DNA of 64,000 bases from Zafaria cholistanensis. Its GTDB lineage: Bacteria; Actinomycetota; Actinomycetes; Actinomycetales; Micrococcaceae. The notes beneath the pieces were generated by a model. That model searched no databases, was not told the DNA's origin, and was given only the letters and a program-made list of their open reading frames with translations. Positions 7,661 through 15,526 of the stretch are shown here, piece by piece. The stretch's first letter is position 1. The number at the start of each line of letters is the position of its first letter. The stretch spans positions 1 through 64,000 of the forward strand of contig NZ_BKDJ01000011.1 of assembly GCF_008580665.1 (NCBI RefSeq), given 5' to 3'. The position numbers and the translations under genes were made by a program.

Positions 7661-9154
7661 ATGAAAGACGAGCGCAGCACCGACCCCGCCGGCGGCAGCC
7701 GGCCTGGAGCCCCGAAGGCGGGACGCCGTCCCGGCTCCCCCAAGGCCCCGCGCGCGGCCCGGCCGGCCCCGCCCTCCGACGCGCCGCCGCCGGGGCCCCC
7801 TTCCGGGGCCCGGTTGGGACAGGCATCAGGCTCCGCGGCGGCCAAGCCGGGCGCGGGGGCCCGGGGAACGGCGCTGCGGGGCTACCTCGAGGAAGGGTTT
7901 CCCATGCCGCTGTGGCTGCAGGGCGCCCTTGAGTTCCTGCAGTGCGCGATCCTTTCCGGATTGTTGGTGCTGGGGCCGCTGGTGGCCGTGTGGTTCGGCC
8001 AGGGGTTCGCGGACCGGACACTCGATTCGGTGCTCCAACTCGGCGGGCAGGCCTGGCTGCTGATCCACGGCGTGCCGCTGCAGTTGAGCGTTCCGGTGAA
8101 CGCCGACTCGCCGGAGGTCCTGACCGGCACCCTGACGCTCACGCCGCTGGGGCTGACGCTGCTGCCGTTCTTCCTGGCCTGGCGCTCGGGCCGCCGCATC
8201 GCCCGCGCCTCCTATACCGACCAGCTGTGGCAGGGCCTGGCCGGAGCGCTGGGGGCGTACATGATCTTCGGCCTGGTCACCGGGTTCGCCGTCCAGACGG
8301 AGGAGGTGCGCATTTCGCTTGCGGCGGCTGCCCTGGTGCCGCCAGTGGCGGCCGGTGCCGGACTGGTCGTTGGCGCCCGCCGCGAGGCCGGCTCGTGGGG
8401 ACGGTTGATCGGCGTCGATTCGGCGGCGTGGATCGCCCGCGCCAGCCAGCACTCGCGCTGGGCCGGATCCTACGTATGGTCGGTGGTCCGTGCCGGTTCG
8501 CTCGCCTACCTGGCCGCCTTTGGCCTGGCTGCGGCGGTGCTTGCGGTGAACTTCGCGATGCACTGGGCGGAGATCTCCAACGTCTACCAGCAGCTCAAGC
8601 CCGGTCCCGTGGGCGGGGCGGTGCTTACCGCGGCACAGCTGGGCATGGTCCCGAACCTGGCGGCCTGGACGCTGGCCTGGGTCTCCGGCGGCGGGTTCTC
8701 CCTGGGCACCGGAAGCACGCTGAGCACGCTGGAGACCACTGTGGGCCCGCTGCCGGCCCTGCCCGTGCTGGGGAGCCTGCCTACCGGAGACCTGAGCCAG
8801 GCATGGATGTTCATGTTCGTGCCGGTGCTGGCCGGGTTCCTGGCCGGATGGTTCTTCCTGCGCGAAGGGGAAAACCACCTCGACGACTGGCTGAGCCTGA
8901 GGTTCCGGGCCCGGTGGTTCACGCTGTCCGCCTCCACCCTCCTGCTGGGCGCGTTCATCGGGGCCGTTGCCGGGATTCTCTCGCTGGTGGGCAGTTGGCT
9001 CTCCAGCGGGTCATTGGGCATAGGCCGGCTGGTCGACTTCGGGCCCAACGCCTGGCTGACGGCCCTGCTGCTGCTGGCCGAGGTGGCCGTCGGCGCCGTC
9101 GTCGGGTACCTCGCGGCCCCGGTCCTCGAGCACGATCCGGTGCTGGAAGACTAG
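7661..9154 (+). CDS. DUF6350 polytopic membrane protein
   Basis: The 497-residue product has about 70 disordered Pro/Ala/Gly-rich residues followed by some ten hydrophobic segments. The cell division-associated DUF6350 family normally sits directly upstream of purN in actinobacteria. Here 5.7 kb of iron-related genes separate the two. ATG 7661 follows a short AGGAA. Biochemical function is unknown. Confidence 0.7.
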   Translation: MKDERSTDPAGGSRPGAPKAGRRPGSPKAPRAARPAPPSDAPPPGPPSGARLGQASGSAAAKPGAGARGTALRGYLEEGFPMPLWLQGALEFLQCAILSGLLVLGPLVAVWFGQGFADRTLDSVLQLGGQAWLLIHGVPLQLSVPVNADSPEVLTGTLTLTPLGLTLLPFFLAWRSGRRIARASYTDQLWQGLAGALGAYMIFGLVTGFAVQTEEVRISLAAAALVPPVAAGAGLVVGARREAGSWGRLIGVDSAAWIARASQHSRWAGSYVWSVVRAGSLAYLAAFGLAAAVLAVNFAMHWAEISNVYQQLKPGPVGGAVLTAAQLGMVPNLAAWTLAWVSGGGFSLGTGSTLSTLETTVGPLPALPVLGSLPTGDLSQAWMFMFVPVLAGFLAGWFFLREGENHLDDWLSLRFRARWFTLSASTLLLGAFIGAVAGILSLVGSWLSSGSLGIGRLVDFGPNAWLTALLLLAEVAVGAVVGYLAAPVLEHDPVLED

Positions 9155-9165
9155 CGCCCCTACCT

Positions 9166-9202
9166 CCGCCCCCGCCCCGGGCGAAGCGAGGGGCGGGGGC
9201 GG
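9166..9202. terminator. Convergent terminator hairpin
   Basis: Arms 9166-9178 and 9190-9202 (CCGCCCCCGCCCC and its complement) are perfectly paired between the DUF6350 gene and the iron transporter operon. Confidence 0.8.
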
Positions 9203-9242
9203 TTCACATCGTTCCTGCCCGGTTTCGCATGCCGGGGTTCCG

Positions 9243-10337
9243 TCAGCGGGCCGCCGTCCCAGACAGCGGCCGGGCCACGGAGGGGCCGACGGGGAACGCC
9301 CGGACCGGCCCGGCGACGCTGAGCCCCACGCGCTCCGCGCTTCGGGGTGCGTCCTGGCCGAGGACCCGCGCGACCACCGTTCCCGACGGTGCTGATCCGA
9401 TCCCGTCTCCGATCCCGTCGAGCTCCACGATCGCGTCGTGCCCGAAGTAGGACACGGCGCGCACGGTCGCGTCCAGGTGGCCCCCTCCGGCGGGAGTGAG
9501 GGCGATTTGTTCGGGCCTGACCATGACCAGAACGTGCCCGTCGGGAACCCCTTCCTGGACGGGCAGCGAACCGAGCACGCAGGAGACCGCGCCCCCGGAG
9601 GCGATGCCGTCGAGAAGGACTGCATCGCCGAGGAATCCCGCCACTTCCGCGTCGACCGGCTCGCGGTAGACCTCGGCGGGCCGGCCAACCTGGCGGAAGC
9701 GGCCGGCGCCAAGGATGGCGACCTCGTCCGCAAAGGAGAGTGCCTCGCCCTGGTCATGGGTCACCAGCACCGCGGTGGCGCCCGCGGCGCGCAGGGCCCG
9801 GGCGGTGGCTTCGCGGGTGGCGGCGCGCAAGCCGCTGTCCAGCGCCGAGAACGGCTCGTCGAGCAGGATCAGGCCCGGGCGTGGAGCGAGCGCGCGAGCC
9901 AAAGCAACGCGCTGTTGCTGGCCCCCGGAGAGTTGATCCGGGCAGCGGTCCGCCATGGAGGCGGGCAGGCCGACGAGATCGAGCAGCTCGAGCACGCGGG
10001 CCCGGTGGCGGCGTCGCGGCCAGGGCAGGCCGAAGGCGATGTTGCCGGCGACCGACAGGTGCGGGAACAGCCCTCCTTCCTGGCGCACGTACCCGACTCC
10101 GCGCCGCTCCGGCGGCACCCACACGCCGGGCCCGGCCACCGTGCGGCCGCCGACGGACACCTCGCCTCCACTGGGGCGGAGGAAGCCCGCAATGAGGCGC
10201 AGCAGCGTTGTCTTGCCGCTGCCGGACCCGCCGAGCACCGCCGTTGTCGTGCCCTCGGGCACAGTGAGGTCGACTGACTCCAGCACCGCGTCCCGCCCGT
10301 AGCCAGCCGTGACGGCGCGGATCCTCAGTTCGGTCAT
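9243..10337 (-). CDS. fbpC: Ferric iron ABC transporter, ATP-binding protein (FbpC-like)
   Basis: The 364-residue ATPase has Walker A GGSGSGKTT, signature LSGGQQQRVALARAL, Walker B LILLDEPFSALD, and the switch histidine in VLVTHDQGEAL. A C-terminal TOBE-like regulatory domain (from about residue 240) carries VRPEQIALTP. It energises the permease encoded just upstream. Its ATG overlaps the permease stop by 4 nt, and GGAGGAGAA precedes it. It is the third gene of a minus-strand operon with the permease and binding lipoprotein, downstream of an iron box. Confidence 0.88.
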   Translation of the reverse strand: MTELRIRAVTAGYGRDAVLESVDLTVPEGTTTAVLGGSGSGKTTLLRLIAGFLRPSGGEVSVGGRTVAGPGVWVPPERRGVGYVRQEGGLFPHLSVAGNIAFGLPWPRRRHRARVLELLDLVGLPASMADRCPDQLSGGQQQRVALARALAPRPGLILLDEPFSALDSGLRAATREATARALRAAGATAVLVTHDQGEALSFADEVAILGAGRFRQVGRPAEVYREPVDAEVAGFLGDAVLLDGIASGGAVSCVLGSLPVQEGVPDGHVLVMVRPEQIALTPAGGGHLDATVRAVSYFGHDAIVELDGIGDGIGSAPSGTVVARVLGQDAPRSAERVGLSVAGPVRAFPVGPSVARPLSGTAAR

Positions 10338-11857
10338 TTCTCCTCCAGGATCTGCCGCCGCAGCAGCAGGGTCAGGGGTGCGGACAGCGCGATCATCGCC
10401 GCGGCATAGGGGGCTGCGGCGGCGTAGTCGAGTTGGCTGGCCTCGCGCCAGAAAGACAGGGCCAGGGTCTCGGTCCCCGTGGGCGCCAGGAGGAGGGTGG
10501 CCGTCAGCTCGGTCCCCACCGCCAGGGCCACGAGCACGAGCCCGGTCAGCACGGACGGGGCCATCAGCGGCAGGACCACCCGGACCAGGGTGCCGGAGCC
10601 GCGGGCGCCCAGCGAGCGCGCGACCTCGGACAGCTCGGGCGGCGCGGCGGCCAGCCCCGCGCGCAGCGAGACCATCGCCCGGGGAATGAAGAGGATGGCG
10701 TAGGCGAGGACCGTCAGCCCGACGGTCTGGTACAGGGGGCGGGCCCATCCCACGGCCAAGGTCACCAGCGCCAGTCCAATGACAATCCCGGGCAGGGAGC
10801 TGGCGACGAAGGTGACGCGTTCCAGGACCAGGGGCAGGCCGGAGTGATGCCGGTTGAGCAGCCACGCTCCGGGCAGCGCCGCCGCGGTAGCGGCCACGGC
10901 GCCCAAGACCGCCAGGGTCACCGTGCCGAGGACGGTGGCCAGCAGGTCGCCGTCGAACACCCCGGCCCACCCGCCCGGGGCGGCGAGCCAGCGGGCCACG
11001 CTGGCGACGGGGACCACCAGCGCCCCGGCGACGAGCGCTCCGAGGAACAGCAGGCCGGGCACGGTCCAGGCGCCCAGGGCGTGCGGCATGGCCTGGCGCT
11101 GCGTGCCGGGCCCCAGCCGGGCGACCCGACGGCGGCCGCGGGCAATCAGCTCCAGCAGGAGGGCCAGCAGGCAGAGGCCAACCAGCACCGAGGCCAGCAG
11201 GCTGCCGGAGGTGTCGCTGAAGCCCACGGCGTACTGCTGCATGATCGCCGTGGTAAAGGTCTGGAACCGCATCATCTCCAGCACCCCGTACTCGGCGAGC
11301 AGGTGCAGCGCCACCAGCAGGGCCCCGCCGCTCAGCGCGGGACGCAGCCGGGGCAGGACGGTGCGGGCTACGGCCGCGGCGGGGGAGAGGCCCAGGGAGC
11401 GCGCGGCCTCCTCGTCCCCGGGGTCCAAAGCGCGCAGCAGCGCCGCGACGGGCAGGAACACGAACGGGTAGTAGGCCAGTGTGGTGACCAAGGCGGCGCC
11501 GGCGAAGCCGGTGAGGCCGGGAGCAACCGTCACCCAGGCGTACGCGCTGACGAACGAGGGCACCGCCAGCGGCGCCAGCAGCAGGGTTCGCCACCAGGCG
11601 GCCCCTGGCAGCGCCGTGCGCTCCACCAGCCACGCGGCGGCCGTGCCGAGGACGACCGAGGCGGGCACCGTGACGGCCATGAGCATTCCGGTGTTCGCCA
11701 GGAGGTTGCCGATGCGGGGACGGAACAGGTATTCCACGGCCCGGGCCGGACCCTCCGAGAGCGCACCGGGAAGGGCGACAAGCAGCGGCAGCACGGTGAG
11801 GGCCGCGACCAGGGTCGCGGCCGCCACAACACCGCGCGCGCTAGAGGATTCCGACAT
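10334..11857 (-). CDS. fbpB: Ferric iron ABC transporter, fused double permease (FbpB-like)
   Basis: The 507-residue integral membrane protein carries two tandem binding-protein-dependent permease halves in one chain, as in the FbpB/ThiP type, with about twelve membrane segments. EAA-loop-like stretches are EEAARSLGLSPAAAVARTV in the first half and SEVARSLGARGSGTLVRVV in the second; these dock onto the ATPase. The start at 11857 overlaps the end of the binding-protein gene by 17 nt, and the stop overlaps the ATPase start, so the three proteins are translationally coupled. Confidence 0.88.
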   Translation of the reverse strand: MSESSSARGVVAAATLVAALTVLPLLVALPGALSEGPARAVEYLFRPRIGNLLANTGMLMAVTVPASVVLGTAAAWLVERTALPGAAWWRTLLLAPLAVPSFVSAYAWVTVAPGLTGFAGAALVTTLAYYPFVFLPVAALLRALDPGDEEAARSLGLSPAAAVARTVLPRLRPALSGGALLVALHLLAEYGVLEMMRFQTFTTAIMQQYAVGFSDTSGSLLASVLVGLCLLALLLELIARGRRRVARLGPGTQRQAMPHALGAWTVPGLLFLGALVAGALVVPVASVARWLAAPGGWAGVFDGDLLATVLGTVTLAVLGAVAATAAALPGAWLLNRHHSGLPLVLERVTFVASSLPGIVIGLALVTLAVGWARPLYQTVGLTVLAYAILFIPRAMVSLRAGLAAAPPELSEVARSLGARGSGTLVRVVLPLMAPSVLTGLVLVALAVGTELTATLLLAPTGTETLALSFWREASQLDYAAAAPYAAAMIALSAPLTLLLRRQILEEK

Positions 11858-12893
11858 CGGTCATCAACGCGATCACCTTGTCGGAGTTGAGGGTGGAGAC
11901 GTCGACGGCGGGGGCCTCCAGCTTGTCCAGGGGCGGCAGTGCCGGAGCCGACTCCACGCCGGTCCCGACCGCGTACTCCATCGATCCGCTGTCGACGAGG
12001 GCCTGCTGGCCCTTGGGTCCGGTCACGTACTCGAGGAACTTCTGGGCCTGTTCCGGCATGTCGGATGAGGCCAGCACCCCTCCGGCGGAGAGGCTGACGA
12101 ACGCCCCCGGGTCCTCGCCCCCAAAGTAGTGCAGCTGCGTGTTCGCGCTGCCCTGCCGGTCCCCGGCCTGGTCGCGGTACCAGTAGTAGTGGTACATGAT
12201 TCCGACCGGGACCTCACCGGCGTTGACCGCCTTCATGGTGGCAATATTGTTCTGGTAGACCTCGGCGTTGTCCGCCAGCGCCTGGAGCCAGGCGCGGGTC
12301 TCGGCCTCGCCGCGTTCGGCGAGCATGCCTGCGGCGATGGCCTGGAAATCCGCGCCTCCCGGGGCCGCGCCCCATTTGCCGGCCCACTTGGGGTCCGCCA
12401 GGTCCATCATCGAGGACGGCAGGTCCTCCTCGCTGATCAGGTCCTTGTTGTAGACCAGCACGGTGGAGCGGGCGGCGATTGGCGCCCAGAGGCCGGAAGA
12501 CGGCGCCAGGCCCTCACGGACCTGGTCCAGAGTGGAACCGTCCACCGGTGCGAGGAGACCCTCGCGCTCCACGAGCGTCATGGCCGGGGAGTTCTCGGTG
12601 AGGAACACGTCGGCCGGAGAGGAATCGCCTTCCTCCACGATCATGTGTCCCATCGAGGAGTCCTGGCCGTCGCGGACCTGGGTGGGAATGCCGGTCTCCT
12701 TCGTGAACGCGGCGGCGACGGCCTCGGTGACCTCGATGTGCTGGGCGGAGTAGACCTGCAGCGTGTCCGCCTGCGGCTGGTAGGCGTCTCCGGCGGCCGG
12801 CCCGGCCGGACCGGCGGGGCCGCCGGAGCAGGCGGCCAGGGCCATCGGCAGTACGAGGGCGAGGGCGAGCAAAGGGCGGCGGTTATGGGTCAT
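11841..12893 (-). CDS. fbpA: Ferric iron-binding lipoprotein (FbpA-like)
   Basis: The 350-residue extracellular solute-binding protein has a signal peptide ending in the lipobox ALAAC, with Cys22 lipidated. The mature domain is class II and contains the tyrosine cluster GIMYHYYWYRD, the type of motif whose tyrosines bind Fe(III) in FbpA proteins. The start is ATG 12893 (GAAAG upstream); ATG 12911 is in frame six codons earlier and also gives a usable signal peptide. First gene of the iron operon, preceded by a leader of over 200 nt that runs to the iron box at 13121-13139. Confidence 0.87.
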   Translation of the reverse strand: MTHNRRPLLALALVLPMALAACSGGPAGPAGPAAGDAYQPQADTLQVYSAQHIEVTEAVAAAFTKETGIPTQVRDGQDSSMGHMIVEEGDSSPADVFLTENSPAMTLVEREGLLAPVDGSTLDQVREGLAPSSGLWAPIAARSTVLVYNKDLISEEDLPSSMMDLADPKWAGKWGAAPGGADFQAIAAGMLAERGEAETRAWLQALADNAEVYQNNIATMKAVNAGEVPVGIMYHYYWYRDQAGDRQGSANTQLHYFGGEDPGAFVSLSAGGVLASSDMPEQAQKFLEYVTGPKGQQALVDSGSMEYAVGTGVESAPALPPLDKLEAPAVDVSTLNSDKVIALMTDVGIL

Positions 12894-13343
12894 GAGGTGC
12901 TTTCGTTTCATCGGGTGGGAGGGGATCAGGTCCTGCAGGCGCCGGATCGGGCGGTCGGCCACCCGCCATGCGAGACATCCCGCCGCCAGCTCGGCGGCCG
13001 CGGCGACCGGCGCGGGAAGCCCCGCCCGGCCGGCGTCGGACGCGGACACGGGTGCCAGCCGGGAATCAGGGCGGGGAGCCCCGGCAGCGAGGCCTCGCAC
13101 GGGAAGTTGGGTCACGGTGGTTAAGGTTAGCCTAAGTACTACAGGCAAGGGCAAAGTGAGTTTATTTATGGCATGCGCGTGGTGGCCATCGCTCACCGCG
13201 GCCGGCCGGGGCGTGGTGCTCCGGAAGTGGCCCTTGGGGGAGAGAGCACTCCGGACCATGGGTAGCCGTGGGAACCCCTCCGGTCTAACCTGAGCAGTGG
13301 GCCTGACACGTCCGCCGGGCCCGCCTTGGACGGAGGGTCCAGC
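12894..13343. other. 450-bp divergent control region between iron uptake and EncFtn-encapsulin
   Basis: It contains the iron box (annotated separately), an AT-rich stretch near 13158-13170, and TAACCT at 13286-13291 as a possible -10 for the EncFtn operon. The minus-strand frame of the binding protein stays open through here but encodes no recognisable protein. Confidence 0.5.
13121..13139 (-). promoter_or_regulatory. DtxR/IdeR-type iron box
   Basis: Read on the minus strand, the site is ACTTAGGCTAACCTTAA. It matches the 3' two thirds of the DtxR/IdeR consensus TTAGGTTAGGCTAACCTAA nearly perfectly. It lies upstream of the fbpA-like gene and about 200 bp from the EncFtn start. Established knowledge: iron-loaded DtxR/IdeR represses uptake genes at such boxes and can activate storage genes. 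Confidence 0.75.
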
Positions 13344-13751
13344 ATGGGTTTCGAGCAATACCACGAACCGGCCGGAGAGTTGCCGGCCGAGGTGCGAACG
13401 TTCGCGCGCATGTGCGCCAACCTGACCGAGGAGGCCGAGGCGATCGGCTGGTACGAACAGCGCCTCTCTCTCGAACAGGACCCGGTGGCCCGCTCGATCA
13501 TGGAAAACTCGCAGGTCGAGGAATACAAGCACTTCAGCATGCAACTTGAGTTTCTGCTGCGTGCCAAGCCGGTGTGGCGGGAGATCGCCCGCGGCGTGCT
13601 CTTCCGGGACGGGGACATTGCCGCCAACGCCAGTGCCGCCGAACACGCGGTCGAAAGCGGTGGAGCCGACGGCGGGACCGGGCGGCGGGCGGGTGCGCCG
13701 GACCCGGGCACCTCGCTGGGGATCGGAAGCCTGAAGGAGGGCTTGGGATGA
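13344..13751 (+). CDS. Encapsulated ferritin-like protein (EncFtn) with encapsulin targeting tail
   Basis: This 135-residue half-ferritin is the cargo of an iron-storage nanocompartment. It has the EncFtn helix pair with Glu30 (TEEAEAIGWYEQR) and Glu60/His63 (QVEEYKHF), which correspond to the ferroxidase ligands Glu32, Glu62 and His65 of the Rhodospirillum rubrum protein; the active site assembles at a dimer interface. After a Gly/Ala linker the C-terminus reads TSLGIGSLKEGLG (residues 123-135), a cargo-loading peptide for the encapsulin shell. ATG 13344 has GGAGGG at 13332-13337. Its stop overlaps the encapsulin start (ATGA). Confidence 0.92.
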   Translation: MGFEQYHEPAGELPAEVRTFARMCANLTEEAEAIGWYEQRLSLEQDPVARSIMENSQVEEYKHFSMQLEFLLRAKPVWREIARGVLFRDGDIAANASAAEHAVESGGADGGTGRRAGAPDPGTSLGIGSLKEGLG

Positions 13752-14629
13752 GCGCCAACCATTTGCTGCGTGAGAACGCCCCGATCTCCGAGGCAGGGTG
13801 GAGCTTCCTGGACCGGGAGGCTACGTCCCGCCTTGCCGTGGCGCTGGGGGCACGGAAACTGGTGGACTTCCACGGACCGCTGGGCTGGGAGTATTCGGCC
13901 ACGCCCTTGGGGCGCGTGGAGCCGTTGGCCGGCCCGCAGGACGGCCTGCGGGCCCTTCGCCGCCGGGTGCTTCCGCTGGTGGAGGTGCGGGCCGACTTCG
14001 AGGTCTCGCGGGCGGAACTGATGGACATCGACCGCGGAGTCCTGGACGCCTCCCTGCCCGGGCTGGATGCCGCCGCCCTGCGCATCGCCGCGGCGGAGAA
14101 CACCGCCGTTTTCCACGGCTGGGCCAACGCCGGCATCCTCGGCATCACCGAGGCCACCCCCCACGAACCGGTACCGCGCGTAGAGGACTTCAACGACTAC
14201 CCCAAGCGGGTGGCGCATGCGGTGTCCGTCCTGCGCCAGGCAGGGATCGGAGGCCCCTTCGGGCTGGCCCTGGGCCCGGGGCACTATACCGCGGTCGTGG
14301 AGGCCACCGAACGGGGCGGGTACCTGCTCTCCGAGCACCTTTCCACCATCCTGGAAGGCCCCCTCGTGTGGGTCCCCGGCGTCACAGGCGCCGTGGTGGT
14401 GAGCCTGCGCGGCGGCGACTTCCGCTTCGAGGCCGGCCAGGACCTGTCCCTGGGCTACCAGGGGCACGACGACGACTCGGTGCACCTCTATCTCGAGGAA
14501 TCGTTCAGCTTCCTGGTCGCCACCCCGGAGGCCGCCATCCACCTCAGCAGCGCCGCCGGAAGAACCCGGGGCGGCGACGCCGGGGCGGCCGGAGGGGAAG
14601 CGGTCCCCGCGGAGGACTTCGAGGACTGA
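13748..14629 (+). CDS. enc: Encapsulin nanocompartment shell protein (family 1)
   Basis: The 293-residue HK97-fold shell protein begins NHLLRENAPISEAGWSFLD, the classical family 1 start. It contains RVEPLAGPQDGLRALRRRV, EDFNDYPKRVAHAVSVLR and LALGPGHYTAVVEAT, all usual for this family. Shells of this type assemble as T=1 or T=3 cages and load cargo through the peptide seen at the end of EncFtn. The chain is about 25 residues longer than most; the extra Gly/Ala/Glu tail (from about residue 266) should point outward. The start overlaps the EncFtn stop by 4 nt, so cargo and shell are coupled. Confidence 0.93.
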   Translation: MSANHLLRENAPISEAGWSFLDREATSRLAVALGARKLVDFHGPLGWEYSATPLGRVEPLAGPQDGLRALRRRVLPLVEVRADFEVSRAELMDIDRGVLDASLPGLDAAALRIAAAENTAVFHGWANAGILGITEATPHEPVPRVEDFNDYPKRVAHAVSVLRQAGIGGPFGLALGPGHYTAVVEATERGGYLLSEHLSTILEGPLVWVPGVTGAVVVSLRGGDFRFEAGQDLSLGYQGHDDDSVHLYLEESFSFLVATPEAAIHLSSAAGRTRGGDAGAAGGEAVPAEDFED

Positions 14630-14671
14630 CAGGGCCCGACGCCGGACACGGGAACCGGCAGCCGGCGGGAC

Positions 14672-14750
14672 AGGGCCCGGGGTGCAGAGCCCGGGTGGTG
14701 CTGGGCCCGGGTGGTACGGGGCCCGGGTGATACGGGGCCCGGGTGCTTAA
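14672..14750. repeat. 16-bp tandem repeat, about 5 copies
   Basis: Units GGGCCCGGGTGGTACG-like at 14687, 14703, 14719 and 14735, with a degenerate copy before them. They fill the spacer between encapsulin and purN. Confidence 0.9.
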
Positions 14751-14840
14751 TCCCTTGCCTGAAACCCTCCCTAACGCTTGCCGGCCTCCCACCGCCCGCT
14801 GCCGGCCGGGGCGGGTCCGGCGGCGGCTAAGCTTGGACAT

Positions 14841-15506
14841 ATGCGCATCGTGGTTCTTGTCTCCGGCACCGGCTCCAACCTCCAGGCGGTCATCGACGCC
14901 GTCCAGGCCGGAGAGTTGGATGTCGAGATCGCGGCGGTCGGCGCGGACAAGCACGGTACCTACGGAGTGGAGCGCTCCGCCGCGGCCGGCATCGAAACCT
15001 TCGTGGTGAACTTCAAGGACTACGCCGACCGTGGCGAATGGAACCACGCCCTGACCCAAAAATGCCTTTCCTACGCCCCCGACTACGTGGTGTCTTCCGG
15101 CTTCATGCGCATCGTCGGCCAGGAGTTCATCGACGCGTTCAACGGCACCTACATCAACACCCACCCGGCCCTGCTGCCCAGCTTCCCCGGCGCCCACGGG
15201 GTCCGCGACGCCCTCGCCTACGGGGTCAAGGTCACCGGCTGCACGGTCCACATTGCCGACGCGGGAGTGGACACCGGCCCTATCCTGGCCCAAAAGGCCG
15301 TCGAGGTGCTGCCGGAGGACACCGAGGAGACCCTGCACGAGCGCATCAAGGTCGAGGAGCGCGCCCTGCTCATCGAGACCCTGCGCCGGCTCGCGGCCGC
15401 GTCTGCCCGCCAGCCGGCCCCGGCCCCTGAGGGGAGCCTTCCGGCCCACTCCAGGATCCTGAACGCAGTCGGGGATCCTGAACCCGGTCCGGGATCCCGG
15501 ACCTAG
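14841..15506 (+). CDS. purN: Phosphoribosylglycinamide formyltransferase (GART)
   Basis: The 221-residue enzyme formylates GAR from 10-formyl-THF, step 3 of purine synthesis. It starts MRIVVLVSGTGSNLQAVID. Catalytic residues lie in YINTHPALLPSFPG (Asn and His) and VHIADAGVDTGPI (Asp). Beyond the fold, about the last 20 codons run through a 19-bp tandem repeat. ATG 14841 has no Shine-Dalgarno; TAAGCT at 14828-14833 ends 7 nt upstream, suggesting a leaderless mRNA. Its stop shares CTAG with the stop of the convergent MFS gene. Confidence 0.93.
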   Translation: MRIVVLVSGTGSNLQAVIDAVQAGELDVEIAAVGADKHGTYGVERSAAAGIETFVVNFKDYADRGEWNHALTQKCLSYAPDYVVSSGFMRIVGQEFIDAFNGTYINTHPALLPSFPGAHGVRDALAYGVKVTGCTVHIADAGVDTGPILAQKAVEVLPEDTEETLHERIKVEERALLIETLRRLAAASARQPAPAPEGSLPAHSRILNAVGDPEPGPGSRT

Positions 15507-15526
15507 TCCAGGATCTTGCCGGTGGT
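15451..15526. repeat. 19-bp tandem repeat, 4 degenerate copies, across two stop codons
   Basis: Units start at 15451, 15470, 15489 and 15508 with core GGATCCTGAAC/GGATCCCGGAC. The array spans the C-terminus of PurN and the C-terminus of the convergent MFS protein. Confidence 0.85.

Noticed and set aside
13647-14542. Minus-strand frame opposite encapsulin
   Set aside because: Shadow of the encapsulin gene; the iron-binding protein itself starts at 12893 with a proper lipobox.
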